Below the pieces are notes generated by a model. The model was given only the letters and a program-made list of their open reading frames with translations, made no database searches and was not told the DNA's origin. This document shows, one piece after another, positions 36,202-44,795 of a DNA stretch of 64,000 nt (its first letter is position 1; the number at the start of each line of letters is the position of its first letter). Location of the stretch: the NCBI GenBank assembly GCA_965224235.1, contig CBDCYP010000001.1, positions 434,001 through 498,000 of the forward strand, read 5' to 3'. This stretch comes from G958295935 sp965224235. GTDB lineage: Bacteria > Chloroflexota > Dehalococcoidia > Lucifugimonadales > Lucifugimonadaceae. The translations under genes were made by a program, and so were the position numbers.

Positions 36202-36384
36202 CTTAGACCTTGTGGCGCGCTACGACGGGCGTCAAAGGGAGGCAGCGGCCGGCGCCGAGTTAAAACAGTCGTTCCCCCCAATCGGCATCCAAATGGACCG
36301 TGCGCGGCTACAATGCCGCTTGTTGCAAAGACCTACGTCTCCTTGAGTAGACTGCACAGCTTTCCAACGAACAAGGATCGATTC

Positions 36385-37338
36385 ATGCCAAAGGTGTTGT
36401 GCCTAACCAGCTCGTCGCTGCCGCTCGGCGACTTGGCCAGGGAGTTTTTGCCGTCCGGCTGGAGCATCTGCGTAATGGACCGCTCGGACGACGACACCGG
36501 AAAAGTGGAGGCGGTCAGGGATGCGGACTTTATATTTTCCTGCGCCCACAATGTCGGCGAAGACCTCCTGAGAGCGGGCAAGAACGTCAAGATCGTTCAA
36601 CTGGCGTCGGCCGGTTGGGACAGGATCGACGTGCGTCTGGCCGGAGAGCTTGGCATCCCCGTCGCCAACAATGGAGGAGCGAACGCAATCCCCGTCGCGG
36701 AATTCGCCCTGACGTTGATCATGGCGACTTACCGCAACCTTCGTCGCGGCGACCGTGCGGTCAGGAACGACGATTGGTACAACGGCGACCTGTTGGGCCA
36801 AGAACTGTTCGGCAAGACCGTTGGAATCGTGGGCGCCGGACGGATCGGTTCGATGCTGGCACGGCTGTTGCGCGGCTTTGAGACCACTACCCTCTACACC
36901 GACGTCATCAGAAGTCACAACATCGAGCAGGTTGGCGCCCGTCGGGTGGACCTCGACGAACTGATGAGCACGTCAGACGCGGTCTCTCTTCACGTGCCGC
37001 TGATGCCATCGACCGAGGGGTTGATCGGCGCGCGTGAGTTGGGCCTGATGAAGCCGACCGCAATCCTCATCAACACGTGCAGGGGGCAAGTCGTTGACGA
37101 AGCGGCTCTTCTCGATACGCTAAGAAACCGCCGTATCTACGGAGCCGGGATCGACGTGTTCCAGGAGGAGCCCACTCCCGCGGATAATCCGCTGTTGGAA
37201 CTCGACAACGTGACGGTGGGGCCGCACATGGCCGGAAGATCCGGTGAGAGCTTCCCGAGAAGAGTCGCGTTCGCATTTGAAAACATGGCGCGCGTCTGGG
37301 CAGGAGACGCGCCGGAAAGCGTTGTGACCGATCTTTAG
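36385..37338 (+). CDS. D-2-hydroxyacid dehydrogenase (copy A)
   Basis: 317-aa NAD(P)-dependent D-2-hydroxyacid dehydrogenase. The Rossmann motif is VGAGRIG near 149-155. Catalytic residues are Arg233 (INTCRGQVVDE), Glu262 (QEEPTP) and His281 (GPHMAG). Members interconvert 2-oxo and D-2-hydroxy acids. ATG at 36385 begins the domain (MPKVLCLTSSS). Its last 35 codons and some 3' flank are duplicated as a relic at 38056, and two further full relatives follow, so this locus has expanded by duplication. Confidence 0.9.
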   Translation: MPKVLCLTSSSLPLGDLAREFLPSGWSICVMDRSDDDTGKVEAVRDADFIFSCAHNVGEDLLRAGKNVKIVQLASAGWDRIDVRLAGELGIPVANNGGANAIPVAEFALTLIMATYRNLRRGDRAVRNDDWYNGDLLGQELFGKTVGIVGAGRIGSMLARLLRGFETTTLYTDVIRSHNIEQVGARRVDLDELMSTSDAVSLHVPLMPSTEGLIGARELGLMKPTAILINTCRGQVVDEAALLDTLRNRRIYGAGIDVFQEEPTPADNPLLELDNVTVGPHMAGRSGESFPRRVAFAFENMARVWAGDAPESVVTDL

Positions 37339-37442
37339 CGTAGATCGGTATTTCGAGGCTGCCATCACACGGCGGCGTCCGATGACAAACAGACGAAACT
37401 GAATGTCAATCAAGTAACACCGGATGCCAGAAGGAATGAGGC

Positions 37443-38045
37443 TTGGAAACAGTGGATTTGGTTCAAAGCATTGCCATCATTGTCCTGGTAGTTTCGGCAG
37501 TGGCTTTGTCACTCGCGTTGACCATGGTGATCATTGGCGTGTTCCCACGGGTCCTGCGGATAGCCGCCAACTTAGAGGAGACAACTGAGTCGGCCGCTCA
37601 AACTGCGACTAACGTCGCCGCGATTTCACGCAGTATTGCCGAGCGCTCTGACAAGATGGCCGAAAATTTGGCCGCTGCCGTTTCAAATCTCAACGTTATG
37701 ACCGCTAGCACAGCCGAAGTGGCACGCAACGCTGCTGTGATTTCGCGTAGCCTCGCCGAGCGGTCCGACGAGATAGCGGAAAACGTGGCCGCTACTGCTG
37801 AAAACCTCAAAACGGCGACGGCCAGCACAGCCGAGGCTGCCCGCAATTTGGCCTCCGCTTCGAAGGTTCTGAGGCTGGTCGGAATCGTGGCCAACCTCAT
37901 TCCCACGTCTCGGGGCCAATTGTTAGCGATCGTCAAAGACGCGAAGGCAGCCATAGGACGAGAAGACACTGCCAGAATCATCAATAATCCACTTGTGAGA
38001 GGTGTGAGAAGGGTGATGAGAGTGTTTCGATCCCGTAATCAATGA
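37443..38045 (+). CDS. Membrane-anchored coiled-coil repeat protein
   Basis: 200-aa protein starting at TTG. One strong N-terminal transmembrane segment (about residues 8-42) is followed by a heptad-rich helix with three imperfect repeats of the kind A-A-x-I-S-R-S-[IL]-A-E-R-S-D-[KE]-[IM]-A-E-N (near 57, 92 and a partial third). The tail is basic (RRVMRVFRSRNQ). It resembles DUF948/methyl-accepting-type coiled coils but has no signalling domain. Function unknown. It lies between hydroxyacid dehydrogenase copy A and the relic of a copy. Confidence 0.65.
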   Translation: METVDLVQSIAIIVLVVSAVALSLALTMVIIGVFPRVLRIAANLEETTESAAQTATNVAAISRSIAERSDKMAENLAAAVSNLNVMTASTAEVARNAAVISRSLAERSDEIAENVAATAENLKTATASTAEAARNLASASKVLRLVGIVANLIPTSRGQLLAIVKDAKAAIGREDTARIINNPLVRGVRRVMRVFRSRNQ

Positions 38046-38055
38046 GTGGTCGGAA

Positions 38056-38164
38056 TATGGCCGGACGGAGTGGCGAGAGCTTCCCGAGGAGGGTAGCGTT
38101 CGCATTCGAAAACATGGCGCGCGTTTGGGCAGGGGAAGCCCCGGAGACCGTAGTGACAGAATAG
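38056..38164 (+). pseudogene. 3' relic of a D-2-hydroxyacid dehydrogenase
   Basis: The 109 bp here encode MAGRSGESFPRRVAFAFENM and on to a stop at TAG 38162, matching the last 35 codons of copy A (36385-37338) with few changes. The sequence after the stop also keeps resemblance to the flank of copy A. No 5' part is present. It marks a duplicate that lost its front, perhaps when the coiled-coil gene took its place. Confidence 0.85.
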
Positions 38165-38276
38165 GTGTAATCCAAGAGGACAAGATCATTCATCGGCGTC
38201 GGTGCCGGGCGGCTTCCGACTGCAAACAAAACAACTTGAGTTTCAGAAAAACATGAGAGAACAGGAGCAATCAGGC

Positions 38277-39329
38277 ATGAGCAGCGAAATCAGGGGACTG
38301 TACGTGGGACCCAGCGACATGGACATTGAGCCGCATGAGCGGGCGTTTCGGGCCATCGGAGCAGAGTTGGACCGGGTCGAAGACGCAGATCTGGGAGCGG
38401 TGATCGAGGCGGTAAAGGACGCGGACGTGCTTATATCCGAGGGCCACAAACTTGACGCTCAACTCTTCGACCACATGGGAATCAACGGGCGTTGCCAGGG
38501 AATGGTCTCGTTTGGCCATGGCTTCGACGGCATAGACGTGGCGGCCGCCACCGACAACGGCGTGGTCTTGTCGAACACTGCATCCTTTGGAACGGAAGAA
38601 GTTTCCAACCACACCATGATGCTGTTTCTGGTTGCGTCCAGGAAGTTTGTCTTGCACCACAAGCTCGTGACGAGCGGCCAATGGACCCGGGAATACCTGC
38701 CTCCGATGGGCCACATCGCCAGCCAGACGTTCGGCATCGTGGGCCTCGGCAATATCGGGCGGGCCGTGGCGCGGAAGGCGAAAGCATTTGGTCTGAACGT
38801 CGTCGCTCATGATCCGATGATTCCGTCGTGGGATATCAAGGAGTACGGCGTTGAGCCGCTCCTCAGCGTGGACGAGGTGTGCCGCGTGTCCGACTACGTG
38901 AGCCCACACGTCTTTCTGAACGACTCCACGTACCACATGTTCAGCGACCGCCAGTTCGAGCAAATGAAATCCACGGCATACATGATCAATTGTTCCCGCG
39001 GCCCGGTTGTCGATGAGGCGGCGTTGATCAGAGCGCTGCAATCGGGTCAGATCGCGGGCGCCGCGCTCGACGTTTTCGAGCAGGAACCCGTGGACCCCGA
39101 CAACCCTCTGCTGAAGATGGACAACGTAGCGGTCACGAACCACTACGCGAGCTTCTCCGAAATCGCGTGGGAACGAGCGCAATCTCAGCTCGGCGAGGAA
39201 GCGGTCCGCATCGCGACGGGATCGTGGCCCATGTCGCATATCAACCCCGACGTACGGCACAAGATCGCTCCCCGGTCGACCGCGTTGCAGTGGGAGGTGT
39301 ACCTCCGCCAGCTGCAGGCCAGCGCGTGA
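38277..39329 (+). CDS. D-2-hydroxyacid dehydrogenase, CtBP-like (copy B)
   Basis: 350-aa C-terminal-binding-protein-like D-2-hydroxyacid dehydrogenase. Landmarks are FGIVGLGNIGRAVARK (NAD site), INCSRGPVVDEAALI (Arg), FEQEPVDPDNPLLKMDNV (Glu) and TNHYAS (His). It is more like copy C than copy A. AGGAG lies 9 nt before the ATG at 38277; an ATG at 38253 is a weaker alternative. Confidence 0.9.
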   Translation: MSSEIRGLYVGPSDMDIEPHERAFRAIGAELDRVEDADLGAVIEAVKDADVLISEGHKLDAQLFDHMGINGRCQGMVSFGHGFDGIDVAAATDNGVVLSNTASFGTEEVSNHTMMLFLVASRKFVLHHKLVTSGQWTREYLPPMGHIASQTFGIVGLGNIGRAVARKAKAFGLNVVAHDPMIPSWDIKEYGVEPLLSVDEVCRVSDYVSPHVFLNDSTYHMFSDRQFEQMKSTAYMINCSRGPVVDEAALIRALQSGQIAGAALDVFEQEPVDPDNPLLKMDNVAVTNHYASFSEIAWERAQSQLGEEAVRIATGSWPMSHINPDVRHKIAPRSTALQWEVYLRQLQASA

Positions 39330-39423
39330 ACAAAGACATTTGATCGACGGCGTTCAACTCCCATCGGGTTAGCGAATCATTCGTAATCCCACACTTGCTT
39401 ATTGCGGTGTATACGGAATCAAC

Positions 39424-39978
39424 ATGCCGAAAATCAACCAGGACGCGTTGCGACAAGTGCAAGAAGCGCTTGACCGATACGAAAAAGAGGTGAATGCTAC
39501 TTCATTGGCGCGTTCCAGCAAGAGTACTTACATTCTGCACGCATGGCACTTCGTGCGCTGGCTCAACGACGACTTTGAGCCGGGCGCTAATTTAAGACGT
39601 CGCGCTTGGGAGAATAATCAACCTACTAGTGCGCGGAGCCAGAAAGAGGAGCGAACGACCGAGCAACTTGAAGCCGAGTTCCATCGGGCGATGGTGAACA
39701 TCTATCATGCCGCCGCCAGTATTGGATATCGCCCTACGTATTTCTTGCAATTAATTAACGAGCACGGTGGCGTAATAGCGGCCAAGCGTTTGCTACGCGC
39801 TGCCGAACCCCAATCGGGATTAGTCAGACTTTGGAATCTCGACCGGCTCGACATCTCTGTGGAAGCTCTCGTTCTTCAGGAACGATGGAAGACGCTTTTT
39901 AGCGACGAAGAGCGACATACGGCACGGGAGCGATTGCGGGACTACAGATATGATCCGTTTGTAGCGCACGAAGACTGA
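39424..39978 (+). CDS. Conserved protein with integrase-SAM-like N-terminus
   Basis: 184-aa protein. Residues about 9-50 (QEALDRYEKEV, then SSKSTYILHAWHFVRWL) resemble the SAM-like core-binding domain of tyrosine recombinases, but no catalytic domain follows. The C-terminal part (YRPTYFLQLINEHGGVIAAKRLL, then LVRLWNLDRLDISVEALVL) is a motif I associate with small proteins of unknown function near restriction or mobile genes. It is AT-richer than its neighbours and sits between two hydroxyacid dehydrogenases, so it may have been acquired. No function assigned. Confidence 0.6.
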   Translation: MPKINQDALRQVQEALDRYEKEVNATSLARSSKSTYILHAWHFVRWLNDDFEPGANLRRRAWENNQPTSARSQKEERTTEQLEAEFHRAMVNIYHAAASIGYRPTYFLQLINEHGGVIAAKRLLRAAEPQSGLVRLWNLDRLDISVEALVLQERWKTLFSDEERHTARERLRDYRYDPFVAHED

Positions 39979-40076
39979 AAAATTACATCTACTTATCAAC
40001 GATTGTTTATGGGATAAACTGCGCGAATGACTCGCAGCCGGAGACTTGACAGAACCAGGGGAAAAGGACAGGACGC

Positions 40077-41093
40077 ATGGCAAGGCACAAGGTAGTAATT
40101 CTGGGGCCCGAGGACGCTTCGATCGAAGCGGAAAGGGCGGAGTTGGCGGACCTCGACGTTGAGTTCGTCCAGGCCAATCCGCAGAGCGAGGGCGAAGCGA
40201 TGGAGGTGGTCAAGGACGCCGACGCCATCATGACCCGCGCCGGTTGGGGCACAGCGCCCGTCATGAACGCCGCCGAACGATGCCAGGTGCTGGCCATGTA
40301 CTCGCACGGGTTCGACAACATCGACGTTGAAGCCTGCACCAACAACGGCATCATTCTCACGAACTCGGCGGGCATGTGCGCCGAGGAGGTGTCCGACCAG
40401 GCGGTGGCGTTCATCCTCGCCCTCAACCGGCACGTGGTCCAGGCCAACGAACATGTCCGGTCGGGCAAGTGGGACCGTCTCGTATTCAATACCGATCCGC
40501 TCGACAGCCAGGTGCTCGGCCTGGTCGGATTCGGAAACATCGCCCGCCTCGTTGCTCGCAAGATGACCGGATGGGGCATGGAAACAGTCGTGTTCGACCC
40601 GTACGCGTCGCCGTGGGTGATCAAGGAGTATCGTGCCGAGCAGGTTTTCGACCTGAACGAACTGTGCTCGGTGGCCGACTATCTCACCGTCATCGTGCCG
40701 CTCAACGACGAAACGCGTCACATGATCGGCGCCGAGCAGTTCAAGGCGATGAAGAAATCAGCGTATTTCGTGAACGTGTGCAGGGGGCCGGTGGTCGACG
40801 AGAAAGCCCTTATCGACGCGCTGAACGAGGGGCAGATTCGCGGGGCCGGCCTCGATGTGTTCGATCAGGAGCCCGTGGACCTTGACAACCCGCTCCTGAA
40901 GATGCCGAACGTGATATGCGCTCCCCACATGGCCGGAAACTCCACCCGTTCGCTGGTTTTGAGTACGCAACGCGCCGCGGCACAGGTGGCCGCCGTGCTG
41001 CGCGGGGAGTGGCCCATGGCCGCTCAAAACCCCGAAGTGGCATCGATGATCGAGGCGCGTCGACGTTCGGCTGGCGCGCCGCCTGCAGGATAA
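40077..41093 (+). CDS. D-2-hydroxyacid dehydrogenase, CtBP-like (copy C)
   Basis: 338-aa relative of copy B. Landmarks are LGLVGFGNIARLVARK (one Gly of the nucleotide motif replaced by Ala), VNVCRGPVVDEKALI, FDQEPVDLDNPLLKMPNV and APHMAGNS. The catalytic Arg, Glu and His are all present. It ends before a strong hairpin shared with the convergent selenoprotein gene. Confidence 0.9.
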   Translation: MARHKVVILGPEDASIEAERAELADLDVEFVQANPQSEGEAMEVVKDADAIMTRAGWGTAPVMNAAERCQVLAMYSHGFDNIDVEACTNNGIILTNSAGMCAEEVSDQAVAFILALNRHVVQANEHVRSGKWDRLVFNTDPLDSQVLGLVGFGNIARLVARKMTGWGMETVVFDPYASPWVIKEYRAEQVFDLNELCSVADYLTVIVPLNDETRHMIGAEQFKAMKKSAYFVNVCRGPVVDEKALIDALNEGQIRGAGLDVFDQEPVDLDNPLLKMPNVICAPHMAGNSTRSLVLSTQRAAAQVAAVLRGEWPMAAQNPEVASMIEARRRSAGAPPAG

Positions 41094-41185
41094 AGCCTGA
41101 ACTATCGCTGGGACGGTGACCCGGCGGCGGAAACATACATCGCCGGCCGGCGGCGTTCGAGGACAAGCTGATTTGCCTCTCCGAC

Positions 41186-41217
41186 ACGCCGGTTACCCGA
41201 TCAGGTAACCGGCGTGC
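41186..41217. terminator. Perfect 13-bp hairpin between convergent genes
   Basis: CACGCCGGTTACC (41186-41198) pairs exactly with GGTAACCGGCGTG (41205-41217) around a 6-nt loop. It lies in the 174-bp gap between the convergent hydroxyacid dehydrogenase and selenoprotein genes and could stop both transcripts. There is no T-run on either side. Confidence 0.65.
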
Positions 41218-41267
41218 CCCGGGCCGGTCGAGCAGACCCGGCGCTCTCAACTATTCGGCCGGATTCG

Positions 41268-42914
41268 TTACGCCCTGTATTGGTCTATCCCGACCGTTAC
41301 GGGGCTAGGTCCGGAGGGCATCACGGCTGTCTTGGCCCTGTCTGCGCCTACAACCACGATGGCGAACTTGTCTGGGCTCTCCAGAACCGGTACGGTGATT
41401 TCGAGCCGCTGCTCTTCGCTCAGGTTCTCCAGCCACTTCCAGCGTTCGCCGACTCTGGCCTCACCTTCAAGAGGCATGTACTGGATCATCTTGCCCAAAC
41501 TGGTATTGGCGTGTGCGTGGATGAAAGCCCGGGCCTCCGACTTCGACATGCCGGAAGCGCCGATCGGACCGGCCACATCGGGCGGCATCAGGATCAACCT
41601 TTCGCCATCGTGCCCGCCCTGTAGGGACATCGTTCCGAAAGTCGAGCCGTATGCCAGCGTTTTGAGCAGTCCTTCGGCCGTCGTGTTGCCCTGGTCCTGA
41701 ACGTCGAGTTCCCCGTCGGTAATAAACAGGCTCACCGCGCTTTCAGACGACATGAATCCCTGGTCGACGTGATAAGGGGGCCATGGGCTGGCGCTCTCGT
41801 TTTCGGCGATGCAGTGAACGAACTTCCGCGTTGTGCCGATGGTGTCCATGTCCATCTCGTTCGGGTACCAATACCCGATGTTCCGAAGGCAGAGTGAAAA
41901 CGCCCTGCCCACGACGATGTTGATCCGGTTGTCGCGTCCCGGCCCCAACGCCGATCTGGGGTTTAGACCGATCTCCTGAGCAATGGGCCCGTTGACAATA
42001 AGCAGGGGCGCCTGGGGGCTTGTGGACATCAGTAGCGACTTGCCGCCGTGCGATCCGATGTCGGAAAGCGCCTTGACCGCTGCGATAATCACCGGCATGT
42101 GTTCCGGTTTGGCGCCGGCCAATGCGGCGTTTACGGCTATCTTCTCGACGGTTGCCACGCCAAACCCGGGCGGCATGTCACATACCACATCGTTGGGTGA
42201 TAGCCGAGTGCCGGTCAGGAGATCGTCCACAGTCTGGCGGGTCGCCGGAAGCAGTGGAAAACCGTCTCCCCAATCCCGGCCGATGAACTCCTCATTCATG
42301 CGAAGAATGGCATCGAACCGATCGTCGCCTTCGAAATTGCGGTTTTCCTCGTCGGCTCCGCGTTGATCCAGCACGGTGGCTTCGCCGGTCGACGTTAGTG
42401 TCGAGACGACCTGATCGAACGCCAATTCGGTCTGGCTGACGCATTCGTCCAACGCCAGGTTTCTGTAGATCCTTGGAACTATTACGAACTGGAGTTCCGG
42501 CATGCCGAACGCACGGGAACTCGCTATCGCGTCGCCCTCGAATCGACCGGAAACGATAGGCACGCCGGGCTTGCCCATCTTCTCGATCTCAATCATGTCG
42601 TGGACCATCCACGACGCACACGTCCCTCAGTCGGCTGTGGCGCCGATAACGGCGTCACACTCCTCTCCCGCCTGCCTGACGATGTGGGGTGGCGCAGGGT
42701 AGTTGCCACCCGTGTAGAAGTTAACCGACACGTCAGTGAAGCGCTCTTGCAACATCTGTCCGGCGCGCTTTAGCGCCACGTCCCCGCCATGGGTGCCGCT
42801 CCAGAGCAGACCGATGGTCTTGCCGTCAAGGTTTGCGGGCCGGCTGCTGGTCGTGAATGGGCTTTCAAGCGCCCGTTGCCTGCCTACAGGGTTCAAAACT
42901 TCCAACAAATACAC
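41268..42914 (-). CDS. UGSC-type selenoprotein with in-frame TGA (Sec96)
   Basis: A 548-codon gene when the TGA at 42627-42629 is read as selenocysteine. Codons 1-95 (NLDGKTIGLLWSGTHGG, then APPHIVRQAGEECDAVIGAT) and codons 97-548 are in the same frame. The join reads ATAD-U-GTCASWMVHD, matching the U/C-G-[ST]-C motif for which UGSC proteins are named. The second part is long and conserved-looking (WGDGFPLLPATRQTVDDLL; MPPGFGVATVEKIAVNAALAG; TFGTMSLQGGHDGERLI). GTG at 42914 is preceded at 8 nt by GGAGG. A hairpin starts 11 nt after the TGA, and SelB is encoded in this window. Function of the family is unknown; the U-x-x-C arrangement suggests redox chemistry (inferred). The ATG at 42608 lacks a ribosome binding site, so two separate genes are less likely. 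Confidence 0.87.
42597..42629 (-). promoter_or_regulatory. Candidate bacterial SECIS element at the selenocysteine codon
   Basis: On the minus strand, 11 nt after the TGA, GTCGTGGA pairs exactly with TCCACGAC around the loop TGG (stem 42597-42604 with 42608-42615). The apical loop begins 19 nt after the TGA and has G at its second position, matching the usual bacterial SECIS description (apical loop some 16-37 nt downstream with an early G). The stem lies wholly inside the coding frame, as required in bacteria. Confidence 0.7.
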
Positions 42915-43105
42915 GTTGCTATCCTCCGTTCAGAGTGTGTTGCCCACACGAGGCGATTCCTGGCCGTTTAGCCAGTAGGATTTCGTTGCCGGCCTTTTGG
43001 GCGATCCCGCCAGCGTCTACACAATTGCGGGGATGTTAAGGCACAAACGCCCGTCCGGGGCCATTCCCATGGGCCCCATTCGGACTTGTCCCTTGAAAAA
43101 CTCGG

Positions 43106-44548
43106 CTACTTGGCCAGGCCTTTGTAGATCTCCTGCCCCTCCCGGAACAATGTCACGATCTCGGCTCGCTGCGAGTCGTTGTAGAACTTGCCTTTCGTCT
43201 GAACCCACTTGAGGGACCTGTCGATCCCATCTGCGAACCTCGCCGCCGCCTGTCGCGTGTGTTCGCCGCGGACGCCGCCTGTGTCAACGTACACCGGGCT
43301 GGTGTGAGCCCAAATCGGCTGGTTGAAGCTGTCGCGGCTGCTCGAACCAAGGCGGGCGGCGATCCAACCGTCCGAATCGACAGGCACCGCGACGCTCACA
43401 TGGCCTCCCGTCGATCCGGATGGGAAATCGCGGCTGGCAAACACCTTGCCGTTCGTAACTATCTCGGCCCGGTGGATACCATAGTGGGAACTCCAGCTCA
43501 TGTGGACGTTGATCTTCTCCCCCGGGTTGCATTGAACCGTCTCGCCGGGCTCATACCCGCACACCGACAAGAAAACGCCGGGGCCATTTGTGATGAACGT
43601 CTTGCCGCCTTTAATTCCCTGCAACCACTGTTCATACGAAAACGGGTTACCGGATTGCGAGTAAACCCGGTTGGCGGACGAAACGAACCAGTCGGAGCCG
43701 GTCGAGGCAGGCAGGCGGAATCCGCAGTTGAGCATCTGGTAGTAGATGTCATATTCAACGTCGACCCAGTGCGGATCGAACAGGTTGAATGCGTGCAGTT
43801 TGCCCAGCGCTGCGGCAACCGGGGCCTCCATGCCCTGACCGTTGTGGCACCAGATCACCAGTCCGCCCTGCCTCCTGGCGTCGTCGCAGGCATACGTCAA
43901 CGGCGGGTAGTCCGGCTCGAATCGATCGACGAGGAGTCCCCTGCTCAGCGGATCGACCACGTTGCGGATATTGAGCAGCATGACGTGGCCATAGCCTATT
44001 TCGTGAGACCGATTAGAGTTGTGGCGGGTCTCCTCACCGCACTGCACGTAGTGGTGTGTGTCCGTGTATTCATTCATCACGCCGGGCGCGTACTTGTTCG
44101 TCGCGTACTCAAGGTCCCAGCGCTTCAGAATGCTTATCGCCGTCATGCGCAGGTCCTCGACGCGAGAGTCGAAGGCCAATCGCTCGTCGGGGCGAGTTTC
44201 AGTCTCGTCGTAGTGGATATGAGTGTTGCCGGGGTGCCAACCTCGCACTGGAAGGTCAGACCAGCGATCCAGTGCTATGTCGAGAGGCACAATTTCGGAT
44301 TTTCCGACGTGCACCGTCGTTTGCCATGGCGTGTACTCCGTACCGCGTTCGACCAGCACCCTGTAGTAGCCGCGGGTGGTTTCGACTGAAAATTCGCCGT
44401 CGGAGTAGAAGAACGGCTCGCCCGGCCCGACCTTCCATAGCGCGCCGTCCGGACCGGCAGGCACTCCTTTCGGGTCGAGCGCCTGCACCCTGGCCTGAAC
44501 TTGTTCGCCTGTCGCTGCGTCTCTGATTGAACCTGCTATACGCCCCAT
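43106..44548 (-). CDS. CehA/McbA-type PHP-like metallohydrolase
   Basis: 480-aa protein. Residues 1-85 look like a carboxypeptidase-regulatory-like beta domain (GRIAGSIRDAATGEQVQARV). The PHP-type metal site begins with GNTHIHYDE (HxH) near 107-112 and continues with histidines in TDTHHYVQCGEE and VIWCHNGQG and an Asp in PASTGSDWF. The layout matches CehA/McbA family hydrolases, some of which cleave carbaryl or phosphoesters; the substrate here is unknown. No signal peptide. It lies upstream of the selenoprotein on the same strand (191-bp gap), possibly in one unit. Confidence 0.8.
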   Translation of the reverse strand: MGRIAGSIRDAATGEQVQARVQALDPKGVPAGPDGALWKVGPGEPFFYSDGEFSVETTRGYYRVLVERGTEYTPWQTTVHVGKSEIVPLDIALDRWSDLPVRGWHPGNTHIHYDETETRPDERLAFDSRVEDLRMTAISILKRWDLEYATNKYAPGVMNEYTDTHHYVQCGEETRHNSNRSHEIGYGHVMLLNIRNVVDPLSRGLLVDRFEPDYPPLTYACDDARRQGGLVIWCHNGQGMEAPVAAALGKLHAFNLFDPHWVDVEYDIYYQMLNCGFRLPASTGSDWFVSSANRVYSQSGNPFSYEQWLQGIKGGKTFITNGPGVFLSVCGYEPGETVQCNPGEKINVHMSWSSHYGIHRAEIVTNGKVFASRDFPSGSTGGHVSVAVPVDSDGWIAARLGSSSRDSFNQPIWAHTSPVYVDTGGVRGEHTRQAAARFADGIDRSLKWVQTKGKFYNDSQRAEIVTLFREGQEIYKGLAK

Positions 44549-44795
44549 GAGCTTGTCACCTGAGTCCCCGCGGCTTTTGGTCAGTTTCTTGCCGGCGGGT
44601 GTTCACGGAAGTGTAACGCGCGACGAACGGAAACATGTCGAGGTCGCCAACGGCAATGCATCCTGGCAGCCCACGGTCTTTGTAATGTCTACGCCGCGCG
44701 GCATAATATCGGCGGAATGGTGAGTGGGCGTTGATGTCAACCACCCGGCCCGGGCGACAGGCGCAGCATGCGTCGATTCCAGAGGAGCGATCAAT

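Noticed and set aside
42600..42629. ATG at 42608 as the start of a separate gene
   Set aside because: No ribosome binding site precedes it. The upstream frame continues in register, and the U-G-T-C motif plus hairpin explain the TGA better.
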